NCBI GenBank assembly: GCA_049324575.1
Contig: JBMONI010000018.1
Coordinates: forward strand, 1 to 64,000
Length of the DNA: 64,000 nucleotides
Source: JBMONI01 sp049324575
Lineage (GTDB): Bacteria > Omnitrophota > Omnitrophia > Omnitrophales > Aquincolibacteriaceae
Reading direction: 5' to 3'
Part shown: positions 27,026-34,804 of the stretch, in pieces
Numbering within the stretch: the stretch's first letter is position 1
How the letters are laid out: every line of letters starts with the position of its first letter
Position numbers and translations under genes: made by a program
The notes under the pieces: model-generated
Told to the model about the DNA's origin: nothing
Seen by the model: only the letters and a program-made list of their open reading frames with translations
Databases searched by the model: none

Positions 27026-27256
27026 TCAGTCTTGTTTCGGGGGATTGATCCGGACGACGTTCACCGCCTGCGCCCCTTTGGGCCCCTGGCTCATTTCAAA
27101 CTCGACTTCTTCGCCTTCTTTGAGGCTTTTGTACCCGTCTCCGGTGATCGCGGAAAAGTGCACGAAAATATCTTTTCCTTCCGCCGAGCCACCCTGAGGC
27201 GTAATGAACCCATAACCTTTTTGGTTGCTAAACCACTTCACAACACCCTTTGCCAT
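27026..27256 (-). CDS. cold-shock domain protein
   Basis: A 76-residue CspA-type protein with both RNA-binding motifs, KGYGFITP (RNP1) and DIFVHFSAI (RNP2). It binds single-stranded RNA/DNA and acts as an RNA chaperone. AAGGAG lies ten bases before the ATG. A strong extended -10 promoter sits about 90 bases upstream, leaving a leader of about 87 nt; csp leaders are often thermoregulatory, but I cannot show that here. Confidence 0.95.
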   Translation of the reverse strand: MAKGVVKWFSNQKGYGFITPQGGSAEGKDIFVHFSAITGDGYKSLKEGEEVEFEMSQGPKGAQAVNVVRINPPKQD

Positions 27257-27349
27257 ACGGAACGTTCTCCTTCATTTTTGCCGGATTCCCCCATCGAACA
27301 TCACTGCCCGTGTGGAAAACAGCGTATTGCATGTTGCTATAGCGGAAGA

Positions 27350-27377
27350 AGTATAACATAGGAAGTACTCGAGTCAA
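27350..27377 (-). promoter_or_regulatory. promoter of the cold-shock gene
   Basis: TTGACT (27372-27377) and TATACT (27350-27355) with a 16-base spacer, and TG one base before the -10 element. The predicted start is near 27343. Confidence 0.7.
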
Positions 27378-27393
27378 CGAGATTTTGGGTTCC

Positions 27394-27416
27394 AAAACGC
27401 GACGGGCGCCCGTCGC
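27394..27416 (-). terminator. terminator of the STAS-PilZ operon
   Basis: An 18-base perfect palindrome (27399-27416, GCGACGGGCGCCCGTCGC) followed on the minus strand by G and four T. It lies 50 bases past the end of the second STAS-PilZ gene and just before the csp promoter. Confidence 0.7.
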
Positions 27417-27466
27417 CACACCTCACGGACGCCCTGCTTATCGGAGAACGCTTACCCCGCTCTGTC

Positions 27467-28198
27467 TCAATGGGTTTCGTCGAACTTGACCGCGAGACCG
27501 ATCTGTTTTTTCTTCATCTCCCAGCGAATAACCTGCCCCGTGACACAATATTTCTCCGGAAAATTCGCACAGGGCAGCAACGTCATCTCGGTCTTGTAAT
27601 CGGCGCGCTCGGTGAGCGGCCAGACTTTTTCGGCCTCATCCAGATCCAGGAATTCAGCGAAAAGACCGCCCTCGCTGATATTCGTCGTGATCGCCCGGGC
27701 GCGGACTTCCCTGCCGCCGGCGTCACGGATCATGAGTTCCACGGGAATCGCCACATGCATTCGTTTGGCGCGCCGGCGCTCCAAGGCATGTCCGACCGAC
27801 TCTTCACGAATCGAGGAAGATTCGCGGACGATCTTTTTCTCCCGGCTTTTTTCCATCAAATACGGCCCGAGATACTCCGCGACCTCCTCTTCTTTCTGAC
27901 ACAGGGTCACGTTCTGCGGAACATGGGTATCGGCCAGGATCCCGGCAAGTTCTTGGGAAGCTCCGTAGATAAGACTGTCGTGAGGCCGAAGGCAAGCCGC
28001 CATGAGCCGGCGGACCCCGATCGGGTCCAATCCGTCCGTGTGTTTGAGATTTAAAATAACGCGCTGCATCCTGCGCCGTCGGATCATCCGTTCGATCTTA
28101 TGGGCCGCGTCCTGCACGGTTGCTTCCGTGGTGTGGCCGTCGAGGTCGAAAATCCCTACCGCGCCGATCTCTCGCGTGCTGACTTTGAGCTGTTTCAT
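27467..28198 (-). CDS. STAS-PilZ fusion protein (second of two)
   Basis: 243 residues: a STAS-like domain (about 5-105) and a PilZ domain (about 138-240). The PilZ c-di-GMP signature is present as RRRAKR followed by TNISEGG (N-x-S-x-x-G). In the STAS half the usual phosphorylatable Ser/Thr loop reads DGLDPIG, so the Ser/Thr is absent and this copy may be a non-phosphorylatable partner. It overlaps the upstream paralogue by ATGA. A link from c-di-GMP to a partner-switching or motility output is inference. Confidence 0.8.
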   Translation of the reverse strand: MKQLKVSTREIGAVGIFDLDGHTTEATVQDAAHKIERMIRRRRMQRVILNLKHTDGLDPIGVRRLMAACLRPHDSLIYGASQELAGILADTHVPQNVTLCQKEEEVAEYLGPYLMEKSREKKIVRESSSIREESVGHALERRRAKRMHVAIPVELMIRDAGGREVRARAITTNISEGGLFAEFLDLDEAEKVWPLTERADYKTEMTLLPCANFPEKYCVTGQVIRWEMKKKQIGLAVKFDETH

Positions 28199-29010
28199 TG
28201 GTTTCGCCCGCCGGATCCTTCGCCCCGGAAGGCATTGCCCCCATTCTTTAGATTTTTATTACGTGCAATCATGGCCTTGGCCGTAACGTGCTTTTCGATC
28301 CACTCGCGCACGATCCCCTGGATCTCGGGTGCAAAGCCGTAAAACTCGAGACCAAATCCCCCGTCTGAAAAATGCCCGTGGACAAGCTTTCCGCGTCCGT
28401 CGATCACGAGATCGTTCTCAAGGAAAAGTTTGATCTGCAGGAATTTGAGATCATAGGGATCGATCGAGCGGCGCATTTCATCCTCAACCCGGGAGTTGAT
28501 AAATTCCGCGTAAAGACCTCCCTCGCTCAGATTCGTCACGACCGCGTAGCCTTCTTCCGGCTTCCCTTTTTGAGTTTCAAAAACGAATTCGAGAGGCAGT
28601 ACCGTCCCCAAACGGATATGCCGCCTTTTTTCGGCCTCATACATCCCATCCAGCGGTGAGGCGGCCAACTCGTCCGCCAATGCATAGGTCGCATCGATCG
28701 GATCCCCGATACACAACATCCGGTGGGCCACGTCCCGGGTCTGAAAACGGTTCCGGACCTCTTCATCCGGCGACAGGAGAACGCATTTGTTCATCAAAAC
28801 CGTCTGATTGAGAATGGCAGCGACCCCGGTCTCATCGATCGTGCTCATGTCGGCGGCATTGAAGAGCACATTCTTCCTGAGATTATTCCGGAGCACTTTC
28901 TTCATGGCGGATTCCGCCTGGTAAACGAAATCGCCGGAAAAATTCCCCATGATTTCAAAGATCCTGACATTCCCGACGCTTTTGGATTTAATCTGGCTTT
29001 TGACGAACAT
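28195..29010 (-). CDS. STAS-PilZ fusion protein (first of two)
   Basis: 271 residues with the same architecture as its neighbour: STAS domain (about 8-110) and PilZ domain (about 128-245). Here the STAS loop is STIDETGVAAIL, retaining a Thr at the usual phosphorylation position. The PilZ motifs are RRHIR and TNLSEGG. It ends in a Gly/Asn-rich tail. AAAGGAG precedes the ATG. A tandem paralogous pair, one with and one without the phosphosite residue, suggests a paired switch. Confidence 0.8.
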   Translation of the reverse strand: MFVKSQIKSKSVGNVRIFEIMGNFSGDFVYQAESAMKKVLRNNLRKNVLFNAADMSTIDETGVAAILNQTVLMNKCVLLSPDEEVRNRFQTRDVAHRMLCIGDPIDATYALADELAASPLDGMYEAEKRRHIRLGTVLPLEFVFETQKGKPEEGYAVVTNLSEGGLYAEFINSRVEDEMRRSIDPYDLKFLQIKLFLENDLVIDGRGKLVHGHFSDGGFGLEFYGFAPEIQGIVREWIEKHVTAKAMIARNKNLKNGGNAFRGEGSGGRNQ

Positions 29011-29081
29011 TTGGCTTTCTCCTTTATGTAATTAAGTTCTCCTAGTCTTAATAAATAGCTTTTATTATCTATTACATTGTA

Positions 29082-29110
29082 ACGATAGCATACGTTACTT
29101 AATAAATCAA
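29082..29110 (-). promoter_or_regulatory. promoter of the STAS-PilZ pair
   Basis: TTGATT (29105-29110) and TATCGT (29082-29087) with a 17-base spacer and TG one base before the -10. The surrounding 150 bases are very AT-rich. Confidence 0.6.
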
Positions 29111-29145
29111 ATTAGTATCATAAAAAAGTTTTAATTAGCATACGT
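29086..29145 (-). repeat. direct repeat ACGTATGCTA over the STAS-PilZ promoter
   Basis: ACGTATGCTA occurs at 29086-29095, overlapping the -10 element, and again at 29136-29145, 50 bases upstream on the same face of about five helix turns. This is a possible two-site operator for an unknown regulator. Confidence 0.4.
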
Positions 29146-29191
29146 GCTCATAAATATATAACTATTTATAGTATTAGCTAGCTATGCAAAA

Positions 29192-30553
29192 TTACTTACG
29201 GATCTGCTTAAGACGATCAGCGAGGGTCTTTTCGAAGCCTCGATCGGTAGGAACATAATAGACAGGACAGTCGGGGAGATACTCTTGAGGAACGAACCCG
29301 CCTTCGAAATGGTGAACATATTGATAGCCTTGTCCGTGGCCTAATTTCTTGGAAAGAGATGTACTTGAATCCCGTAAATGGGCCGGAACTTCTTTGACGG
29401 CATGGTTTTGAATGTCAGCCGACGCTTTTTCAAGTGCCATATACGCCGCATTGCTTTTGGGCGCCAGCGCCATGTAAACGACCGCATGGGCCAGAATAAT
29501 CCTCGCTTCCGGCATCCCGACGAACTCGATCGCTTGCATCGCCGAGGCGGCCAGGATTAATGCCTGAGGGTCCGCATTCCCGATATCTTCGCTCGCCAGG
29601 ATGAGGATGCGCCGCATAATGAAACGGGGATCTTCCCCAGCATCGAGCATTTTGGCCAGCCAGTAGATAGCCGCATCGGGCGAAGACCCACGCATGCTTT
29701 TGATGAAAGCGCTGGCCGCATCATAATGATAATCCCCTGCTTTGTCGTGGTAGAGCCACTTCTTTTGGCAGGATTCTTCCGCAACTTTGCGATCAAAATG
29801 GATCACACCGTCCTGATCGGGCGTTGTGGACCGAATCCCCACTTCAAGCGCATTCAGGACCTTCCGGGCGTCCCCCAACGCGCTCTGCACCAGATGCTCC
29901 ACCGCCTCTTCTTCGATCCGCACTTTGATCTTGCCGTACCCCCGTTCGGGATCGTTCAGGGCCCGGAAAAGGACCTGGCGCAGATCCGGTTCCCCCAGCG
30001 GCCTCAACTCAAAAACAATCGCGCGGGAAAGAAGCGGCGCATTGACCGCGAAAGAAGGATTTTGGGTCGTCGCACCGATGAGGATCAGGACCCCATGCTC
30101 AACATCGGGCATCAGGACATCCTGCTGAGCCCGGTTAAAGCGGTGGATCTCATCAATAAAGAGAACGGTCCTTCGCCGGGAGGTCCGGAGGAGTTGACGG
30201 GCCGCCTGGATCACGGCTCTGAGCTCACTGACCCCCGCCTCGACCGCATTCAGCGAAATGAATTTCGCCTGGGTCATCTTGGCAATGACAAGGGCCAGGG
30301 TCGTTTTTCCGCTGCCCGAAGGCCCGTAGAACAAAAGGGACTGCAATCGGTCGGCCTGAAGAACCCGCCGCAGGATCTTGCCCGGAGCTAAAATATGGGA
30401 TTGTCCGACGATATCGTCCAGATGGGCGGGACGCATACGGACCGCGAGCGGAAGCAAATCCGGATCCCTACGAAGGTCGCTAGCGCTTTCCCCCGCTCCT
30501 CTTCCCTCTCCAAAAAGGTCCGGAGAAATGTCCGGAGTATTCTTTTTCGGCAT
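29192..30553 (-). CDS. rarA: replication-associated recombination protein A (AAA+)
   Basis: A 453-residue AAA+ ATPase of the RarA/MgsA family that acts at stalled forks. Walker A GPSGSGKTTLAL, Walker B LFIDEIHRFN, sensor motif IGATTQNPSF, and the C-terminal tetramerisation region (DASAAIYWLAKMLDAGEDPRFI-like segment) are all present. AGGAGG is seven bases before the ATG. The first 35 residues are a poorly conserved tail. Confidence 0.95.
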   Translation of the reverse strand: MPKKNTPDISPDLFGEGRGAGESASDLRRDPDLLPLAVRMRPAHLDDIVGQSHILAPGKILRRVLQADRLQSLLFYGPSGSGKTTLALVIAKMTQAKFISLNAVEAGVSELRAVIQAARQLLRTSRRRTVLFIDEIHRFNRAQQDVLMPDVEHGVLILIGATTQNPSFAVNAPLLSRAIVFELRPLGEPDLRQVLFRALNDPERGYGKIKVRIEEEAVEHLVQSALGDARKVLNALEVGIRSTTPDQDGVIHFDRKVAEESCQKKWLYHDKAGDYHYDAASAFIKSMRGSSPDAAIYWLAKMLDAGEDPRFIMRRILILASEDIGNADPQALILAASAMQAIEFVGMPEARIILAHAVVYMALAPKSNAAYMALEKASADIQNHAVKEVPAHLRDSSTSLSKKLGHGQGYQYVHHFEGGFVPQEYLPDCPVYYVPTDRGFEKTLADRLKQIRK

Positions 30554-30580
30554 GCCGAAGCCTCCTAGGCTCCCTGAGGG

Positions 30581-32638
30581 CTATTGAAAGGCTGCCTGGA
30601 ATTCGCGGACGATCGTTGCCGCGATCTGGTCATGAAGGACCTGGATCTCCTCAGAGACCAGTGTGCGTTCGTCGGACTGATACGTGACCCGAAGCCCCAG
30701 ATTTTTGCATCCGGCAGGAACGCGGCCCCCTTCGAAAAGATCGAAGATCTCCACCCGACGGACCATTTCTTTTCCGAGCTTTCGGATCACTCCAATCACC
30801 TGATCGGCTTTCACCTCATGGCGGACGGTTACGGAAATATCCCGTTCGATCGAAGGGAACTTAGGCCATTCCGCGAAAGGTTTGACACGCGGCAGAACAT
30901 CCAGAAGCAGTTCCAACGCGATCTCGGCCACAAAAACCGGAGATTCGAGCCCCCAGTGCTTTTCAAGTTCCGGACGGACCTGCCCCATGAATCCGACGAT
31001 CCTCTCCCCGATCTGAAGGGACTCGCAAATGCCCGGATCGCACCAGGCCGGGATCCGTGCCCGCGTCCAGGCCCAGGTCCCCACCCCAAGGCGGTCCAAG
31101 ACCGACTCAAGGACCCCTTTTAAATCATAATAGGTCACCGGACGCCCCGCATCCGAGCGACTTTTGGGCTTCCAATGCCCGGCCATGGCGACGCCTAGCG
31201 TCTTGATCTCCTGCGGCGCCTTGGCATGAGGCCCCTTCTGATAGAGATTCGCAATCTCGAAAAAAAAGTTATCCGTATTCCCATGGAAGTTATTCCGCTT
31301 GATCACCTCCAGATGGCTGGTCGTAAACGACGGACGCATCCAGCACAATTCTTTATTCTGGGGGTTGGAAACGAACACCGCCCCTGCCAGATCCTTGTCT
31401 TTGTCCAAACCCTTTTCGGAAATAAGGCTAAAAGTCACCAGCTCAAAAAAGCCCAAACCGGAAAAGATCCCGGCAAGACGCTCTTCAAAGCGAAAAAGCG
31501 GCGCATCTCCGCCCCCGGAAGGGGCCCGTTCGGGCAAATGCTCGGGGATATTCTCGTAACCGTAGATCCTCGCAATCTCCTCGATCAGGTCGATGGGCTT
31601 GCCGAGGTCCTCGCGAAAAGAAGGCACAGTGACTTTCCAGCATTTCGGCGACGCCGTCTGGACACCGAGCCCCAAACGCGTCAGGATCGAATGCACCTGA
31701 TGCTCCTTGATCTCGATCCCGAGCGTTTTGACGATCTCAATGGCCTGCAGCTGAATGACCGGCCGGGGCATGCCAGGCTTATCCCCTTTACGGATCCCTT
31801 GCCCAATCAACCGGGGTTTGACATATTTCTGGATAAGGGTCAGCGCCCTTTCCCGCCCAAGGTCCACTCCTTCGGGGTCGACCCGCCGCTCGAACCGGTA
31901 AGAAGACTCGCTCGAAAGCCCATAACGGCGCGCCGCCTGACGGATCCAGCGAGGATGAAAGAACGCAGACTCAAGAAGAACGTTCCGCGTTTGAAGCGTG
32001 ACTTCCGTTTCCTTGCCGCCCATGACTCCCGCCAGCGCCACGGGCTTATCCCGGTCGGCGATCACAAGGTCAGCCGCTTTCAGTTCCAGCTCCCGCCCGT
32101 CGATCAGGAGGAGTTTTTCGCCGTCTTTGGCACGACGGATCTTGATCTCCTGCCCGGCGAGACGATCGGCGTCAAACGCATGGAGCGGCTGGCCGGTTTC
32201 TAGCAGAACATAGTTCGTAATATCCACCAGCGGGCTGATCAAGCGCACCCCGCAAGCGCTGAGGCGCTGGCGCATGAATTCGGGTGTTTCGCCTTGTCCG
32301 ATCCCCTCGATCAGAACGCCGGTATAATACGGGCAGGCCTCCAGATCGCGGATCTCGATCTTCCATCCGGAAACCGCCTTGCGGTTCTTCCCATCATCGA
32401 TTGAGGGCATTTTAAGCGAAAGATTTTCGACTGCCGCGATCTCGCGGGCGACCCCGAGATGCGAAAGCCAATCCGGACGGTTCGTTGTCACCTCGACCTC
32501 AAAAAGATGATCTTTGGTGGGAGGAAAAAGCTCGAACTTTTTGACCTCGAGCCCCGCCATGGTCAGACGGTCGGCGATCTGCCCGTAGGGCGGCGCGATA
32601 TTGACGAATTCCTGGAGCCAATTCAAGCTGAGCTTCAT
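30581..32638 (-). CDS. pheT: phenylalanine-tRNA ligase beta subunit without EMAP tRNA-binding insert
   Basis: 685 residues, about 100 fewer than the usual bacterial beta subunit. After MAGLEVKKFE the sequence passes directly to VEVTTNRPDWLSHLGVAREIAA, so the OB-fold (EMAP/B2) tRNA-binding module is missing. The B3/B4 editing domain, B5 and the catalytic-like core, and the C-terminal ferredoxin-fold anticodon-binding domain remain. The ATG overlaps the pheS stop (ATGA), as expected for the obligate alpha2-beta2 enzyme. Confidence 0.93.
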   Translation of the reverse strand: MKLSLNWLQEFVNIAPPYGQIADRLTMAGLEVKKFELFPPTKDHLFEVEVTTNRPDWLSHLGVAREIAAVENLSLKMPSIDDGKNRKAVSGWKIEIRDLEACPYYTGVLIEGIGQGETPEFMRQRLSACGVRLISPLVDITNYVLLETGQPLHAFDADRLAGQEIKIRRAKDGEKLLLIDGRELELKAADLVIADRDKPVALAGVMGGKETEVTLQTRNVLLESAFFHPRWIRQAARRYGLSSESSYRFERRVDPEGVDLGRERALTLIQKYVKPRLIGQGIRKGDKPGMPRPVIQLQAIEIVKTLGIEIKEHQVHSILTRLGLGVQTASPKCWKVTVPSFREDLGKPIDLIEEIARIYGYENIPEHLPERAPSGGGDAPLFRFEERLAGIFSGLGFFELVTFSLISEKGLDKDKDLAGAVFVSNPQNKELCWMRPSFTTSHLEVIKRNNFHGNTDNFFFEIANLYQKGPHAKAPQEIKTLGVAMAGHWKPKSRSDAGRPVTYYDLKGVLESVLDRLGVGTWAWTRARIPAWCDPGICESLQIGERIVGFMGQVRPELEKHWGLESPVFVAEIALELLLDVLPRVKPFAEWPKFPSIERDISVTVRHEVKADQVIGVIRKLGKEMVRRVEIFDLFEGGRVPAGCKNLGLRVTYQSDERTLVSEEIQVLHDQIAATIVREFQAAFQ

Positions 32639-33612
32639 GCGAACTGCCTCAAGAAACGAAGATCGTTCTCATAGAATAAGCGGATATCTTGGATCCCGTG
32701 CCGCAGCATTGCGATCCGTTCCACCCCCAAACCAAAAGCGAAGCCCTGGACCGAGCCTGGGTCATAACCCACAGCTTTAAAAACATTCGGATTTACGCAC
32801 CCCGCACCGAGGATCTCGAGCCAGCCTCGGTTCCCCCATTGGAGGTCGACCTCGACACTGGGCTCCGTAAAAGGAAAGAAATGCGGACGGAAGCGGATCT
32901 TGACGTCCTGGCCGAAAAGCTCCCGCAAAAAAAGATGCAGGATCCCTTTCAGATCGCTGAACGTGGTCCGGTCATCGACCATCAGCCCTTCGATCTGATG
33001 GAACATGAACGAGTGGCTCGCATCCACCGTATCGGGGCGGTAGACGCGCCCCGGGGCAATGATCCGCAGCGGTGGTTTTTGGGCCTGCATCACACGGATC
33101 TGGACCGTCGAGGTCTGGGAGCGCAAAAGATATCCATCCCCGGCATAGAACGTGTCGAACGCATCCCGCGAAGCATGGTCCAGAGGAATGTTGAGGGCGG
33201 TAAAATTATGAAACTCGGTCTCGATCTCCGGACCGTCCACAACGCTAAATCCCAACTTGGAAAAAATCCCCGCAATATCACGGATCGTCTGGGTGATCGG
33301 GTGCGTCCGGCCAAGGCGTGGCGCGATCCCGGGCAAGCTCTCATCGAACACCCCTTCGCGGAGGACCGGAGCCCCGGCCGTCTTCTTCTTCTCCTGAAAG
33401 GCCCGTTCAAGCGTATTCTTGAGCTGGTTCACCGCAGCGCCATAGGCCTTGCGGGATTCCGGGGCCAAATTGCGAATCTCCTCTAAAAGGGCCGTGACCT
33501 TGCCCTTTTTCCCAAGGAAAAGCACCCGAAAGGCCTCCAGTTCCTCCGACGTGCGGAGCGAAGCCAGCTTGCTCATCGCTTCCCGCTCGATTTCTTGAAC
33601 GTGATCCACCAT
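32635..33612 (-). CDS. pheS: phenylalanine-tRNA ligase alpha subunit
   Basis: 325 residues with the N-terminal coiled coil (about 1-85) and class II core. Motif 2 is in FHQIEGLMVD, and FTEPSVEVDLQW and GCVNPNVFKAVGYDP are the characteristic PheS segments, with GLGVERIAMLRHGI as motif 3. It is downstream of thrS-infC-rpmI-rplT, the classical translation operon order. Confidence 0.96.
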   Translation of the reverse strand: MVDHVQEIEREAMSKLASLRTSEELEAFRVLFLGKKGKVTALLEEIRNLAPESRKAYGAAVNQLKNTLERAFQEKKKTAGAPVLREGVFDESLPGIAPRLGRTHPITQTIRDIAGIFSKLGFSVVDGPEIETEFHNFTALNIPLDHASRDAFDTFYAGDGYLLRSQTSTVQIRVMQAQKPPLRIIAPGRVYRPDTVDASHSFMFHQIEGLMVDDRTTFSDLKGILHLFLRELFGQDVKIRFRPHFFPFTEPSVEVDLQWGNRGWLEILGAGCVNPNVFKAVGYDPGSVQGFAFGLGVERIAMLRHGIQDIRLFYENDLRFLRQFA

Positions 33613-33654
33613 GGAGATATCCTGGAGCTGCCGCGCTGGCCCTGGGTATTGGGA

Positions 33655-34005
33655 TCAGGATTTCGCGACCGCTTGAACGACTTTAGCGAACGCTTCCGGG
33701 TCCCGAACCGCGAGTTCCGATAAAGACTTCCGATTCAAGGCGACCTTCGCAGCTTTCAAAGCATGGATGAAACGGGAATAAACGAGCCCGTTCGCTTTGC
33801 AGGCCGCATTGATCCTCGCCGTCCAAAGAACGCGGAACTGCCGCTTACGCTGTTTGCGGTCCCGCGTCGCGAACGCAAGCGCCCGCTGGACCGTTTCTTT
33901 GGCGGTACGGTAAAGCGTCCGCCGACCGTGGAAAAAACCCTTCGCCCGCTTGAAGACCTTTTTCTTCCTTTTCTGGGTCGCGGGGATCCGTGTAGCTCTT
34001 GGCAT
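33655..34005 (-). CDS. rplT: 50S ribosomal protein L20
   Basis: 116 residues, standard length, with the basic N-terminal helix (ATRIPATQKRKKKVFKRAKGFFHGRR region) and the conserved FYGLRSR-like core seen here as RTLYRTAKETVQRAL. Binds 23S rRNA early in assembly. It follows rpmI by 28 bases in the conserved infC-rpmI-rplT order. Confidence 0.96.
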   Translation of the reverse strand: MPRATRIPATQKRKKKVFKRAKGFFHGRRTLYRTAKETVQRALAFATRDRKQRKRQFRVLWTARINAACKANGLVYSRFIHALKAAKVALNRKSLSELAVRDPEAFAKVVQAVAKS

Positions 34006-34032
34006 AGGAGGACTCCTTTCAGGATTTTCGTG

Positions 34033-34236
34033 TTATTGCCCGTAAGGCAGCATCATTTGAATACGCCGGCGGTCCGAAACATCCACCTCGCGCCATCCGC
34101 GCGCCTGGCGTTTTTTCTTCCGCGGGCGATCGGCCAGCAAATGCCGCCGAAGTGCCGCGGTCGAACGGACCTTTCCCTTTTTCGAGATCTTAAACCGTTT
34201 TCGCACTGCTTTGTTGGTTTTCATTTTGATTTTCAT
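34033..34236 (-). CDS. rpmI: 50S ribosomal protein L35
   Basis: 67 residues from the ATG at 34236 (MKIKMKTNKAVRKRFK), which has AAAGGG seven bases upstream. The frame extends upstream but without homology. The start lies 46 bases inside the end of infC in another frame, an unusually deep overlap for this pair. The ending RRIQMMLPYGQ is typical of L35. Confidence 0.95.
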   Translation of the reverse strand: MKIKMKTNKAVRKRFKISKKGKVRSTAALRRHLLADRPRKKKRQARGWREVDVSDRRRIQMMLPYGQ

Positions 34237-34789
34237 CGTCATTCCCTTTCGTTGAAGTTGGTTTCTTGCTTGGACTTCCGGGCGCATACAGCAGATGGAA
34301 CGACCGCCCGTCAAATCCTTCCCGCTTTTCAATGAATCCAATATCCGAAACATCCTCGGTGAAGCGGTCGATCACCTTCTGGCCCAAATGCGAATGCGAG
34401 ATCTCGCGCCCCCGGAAGAACATCGTCAGTTTCACCTTGTCCCCGCGCTCGAGGAAACGCCTCGCGTTCCTCAGCTTAGTCTGATAATCATGTTCGCCGA
34501 TCTTGAAGGTGACCTTGACCTCTTTAATATCGATGGTCTTCTGTTTCTTTTTCGATTCTTTTTCTTTTTTATTAAGCGTATAAATATATTTACCGAGATC
34601 CAGGATGCGGCACACCGGCGGTTCGGTATTCGGAGAAATCTCCACCAGGTCCAGCCCTTCTTCCTGGGCGAGCTGAATGCCTTCTTTGACCGTCACGATC
34701 CCGACCTGCCGGCCGTCGGCGGCGATCAAGCGGATCTGTGGGGCCCGGATCTTGAAATTCGCGCGAATACTTCTTGGATCGATACTCAA
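34190..34789 (-). CDS. infC: translation initiation factor IF-3, TTG start
   Basis: 199 residues. The N-domain (IRAPQIRLIAADGRQVGIV), a basic linker (YTLNKKEKESKKKQK) and the C-domain (KEVKVTFKIGEHDYQTKL, FFRGREISH) are complete, followed by an Asn/Gln-rich tail not found in most IF-3. The start is a TTG at 34789 with GGAGG seven bases upstream. IF-3 genes classically use poor start codons so that the factor limits its own synthesis; TTG here fits that pattern, though regulation is inference. Confidence 0.95.
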   Translation of the reverse strand: MSIDPRSIRANFKIRAPQIRLIAADGRQVGIVTVKEGIQLAQEEGLDLVEISPNTEPPVCRILDLGKYIYTLNKKEKESKKKQKTIDIKEVKVTFKIGEHDYQTKLRNARRFLERGDKVKLTMFFRGREISHSHLGQKVIDRFTEDVSDIGFIEKREGFDGRSFHLLYAPGSPSKKPTSTKGNDDENQNENQQSSAKTV

Positions 34790-34804
34790 AAAATACCTCC
34801 TGGG

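Noticed and set aside
25177..27048. 623-codon open frame on the plus strand
   Set aside because: It is the complement of the tal-pgi gene, with biased composition and no family similarity.
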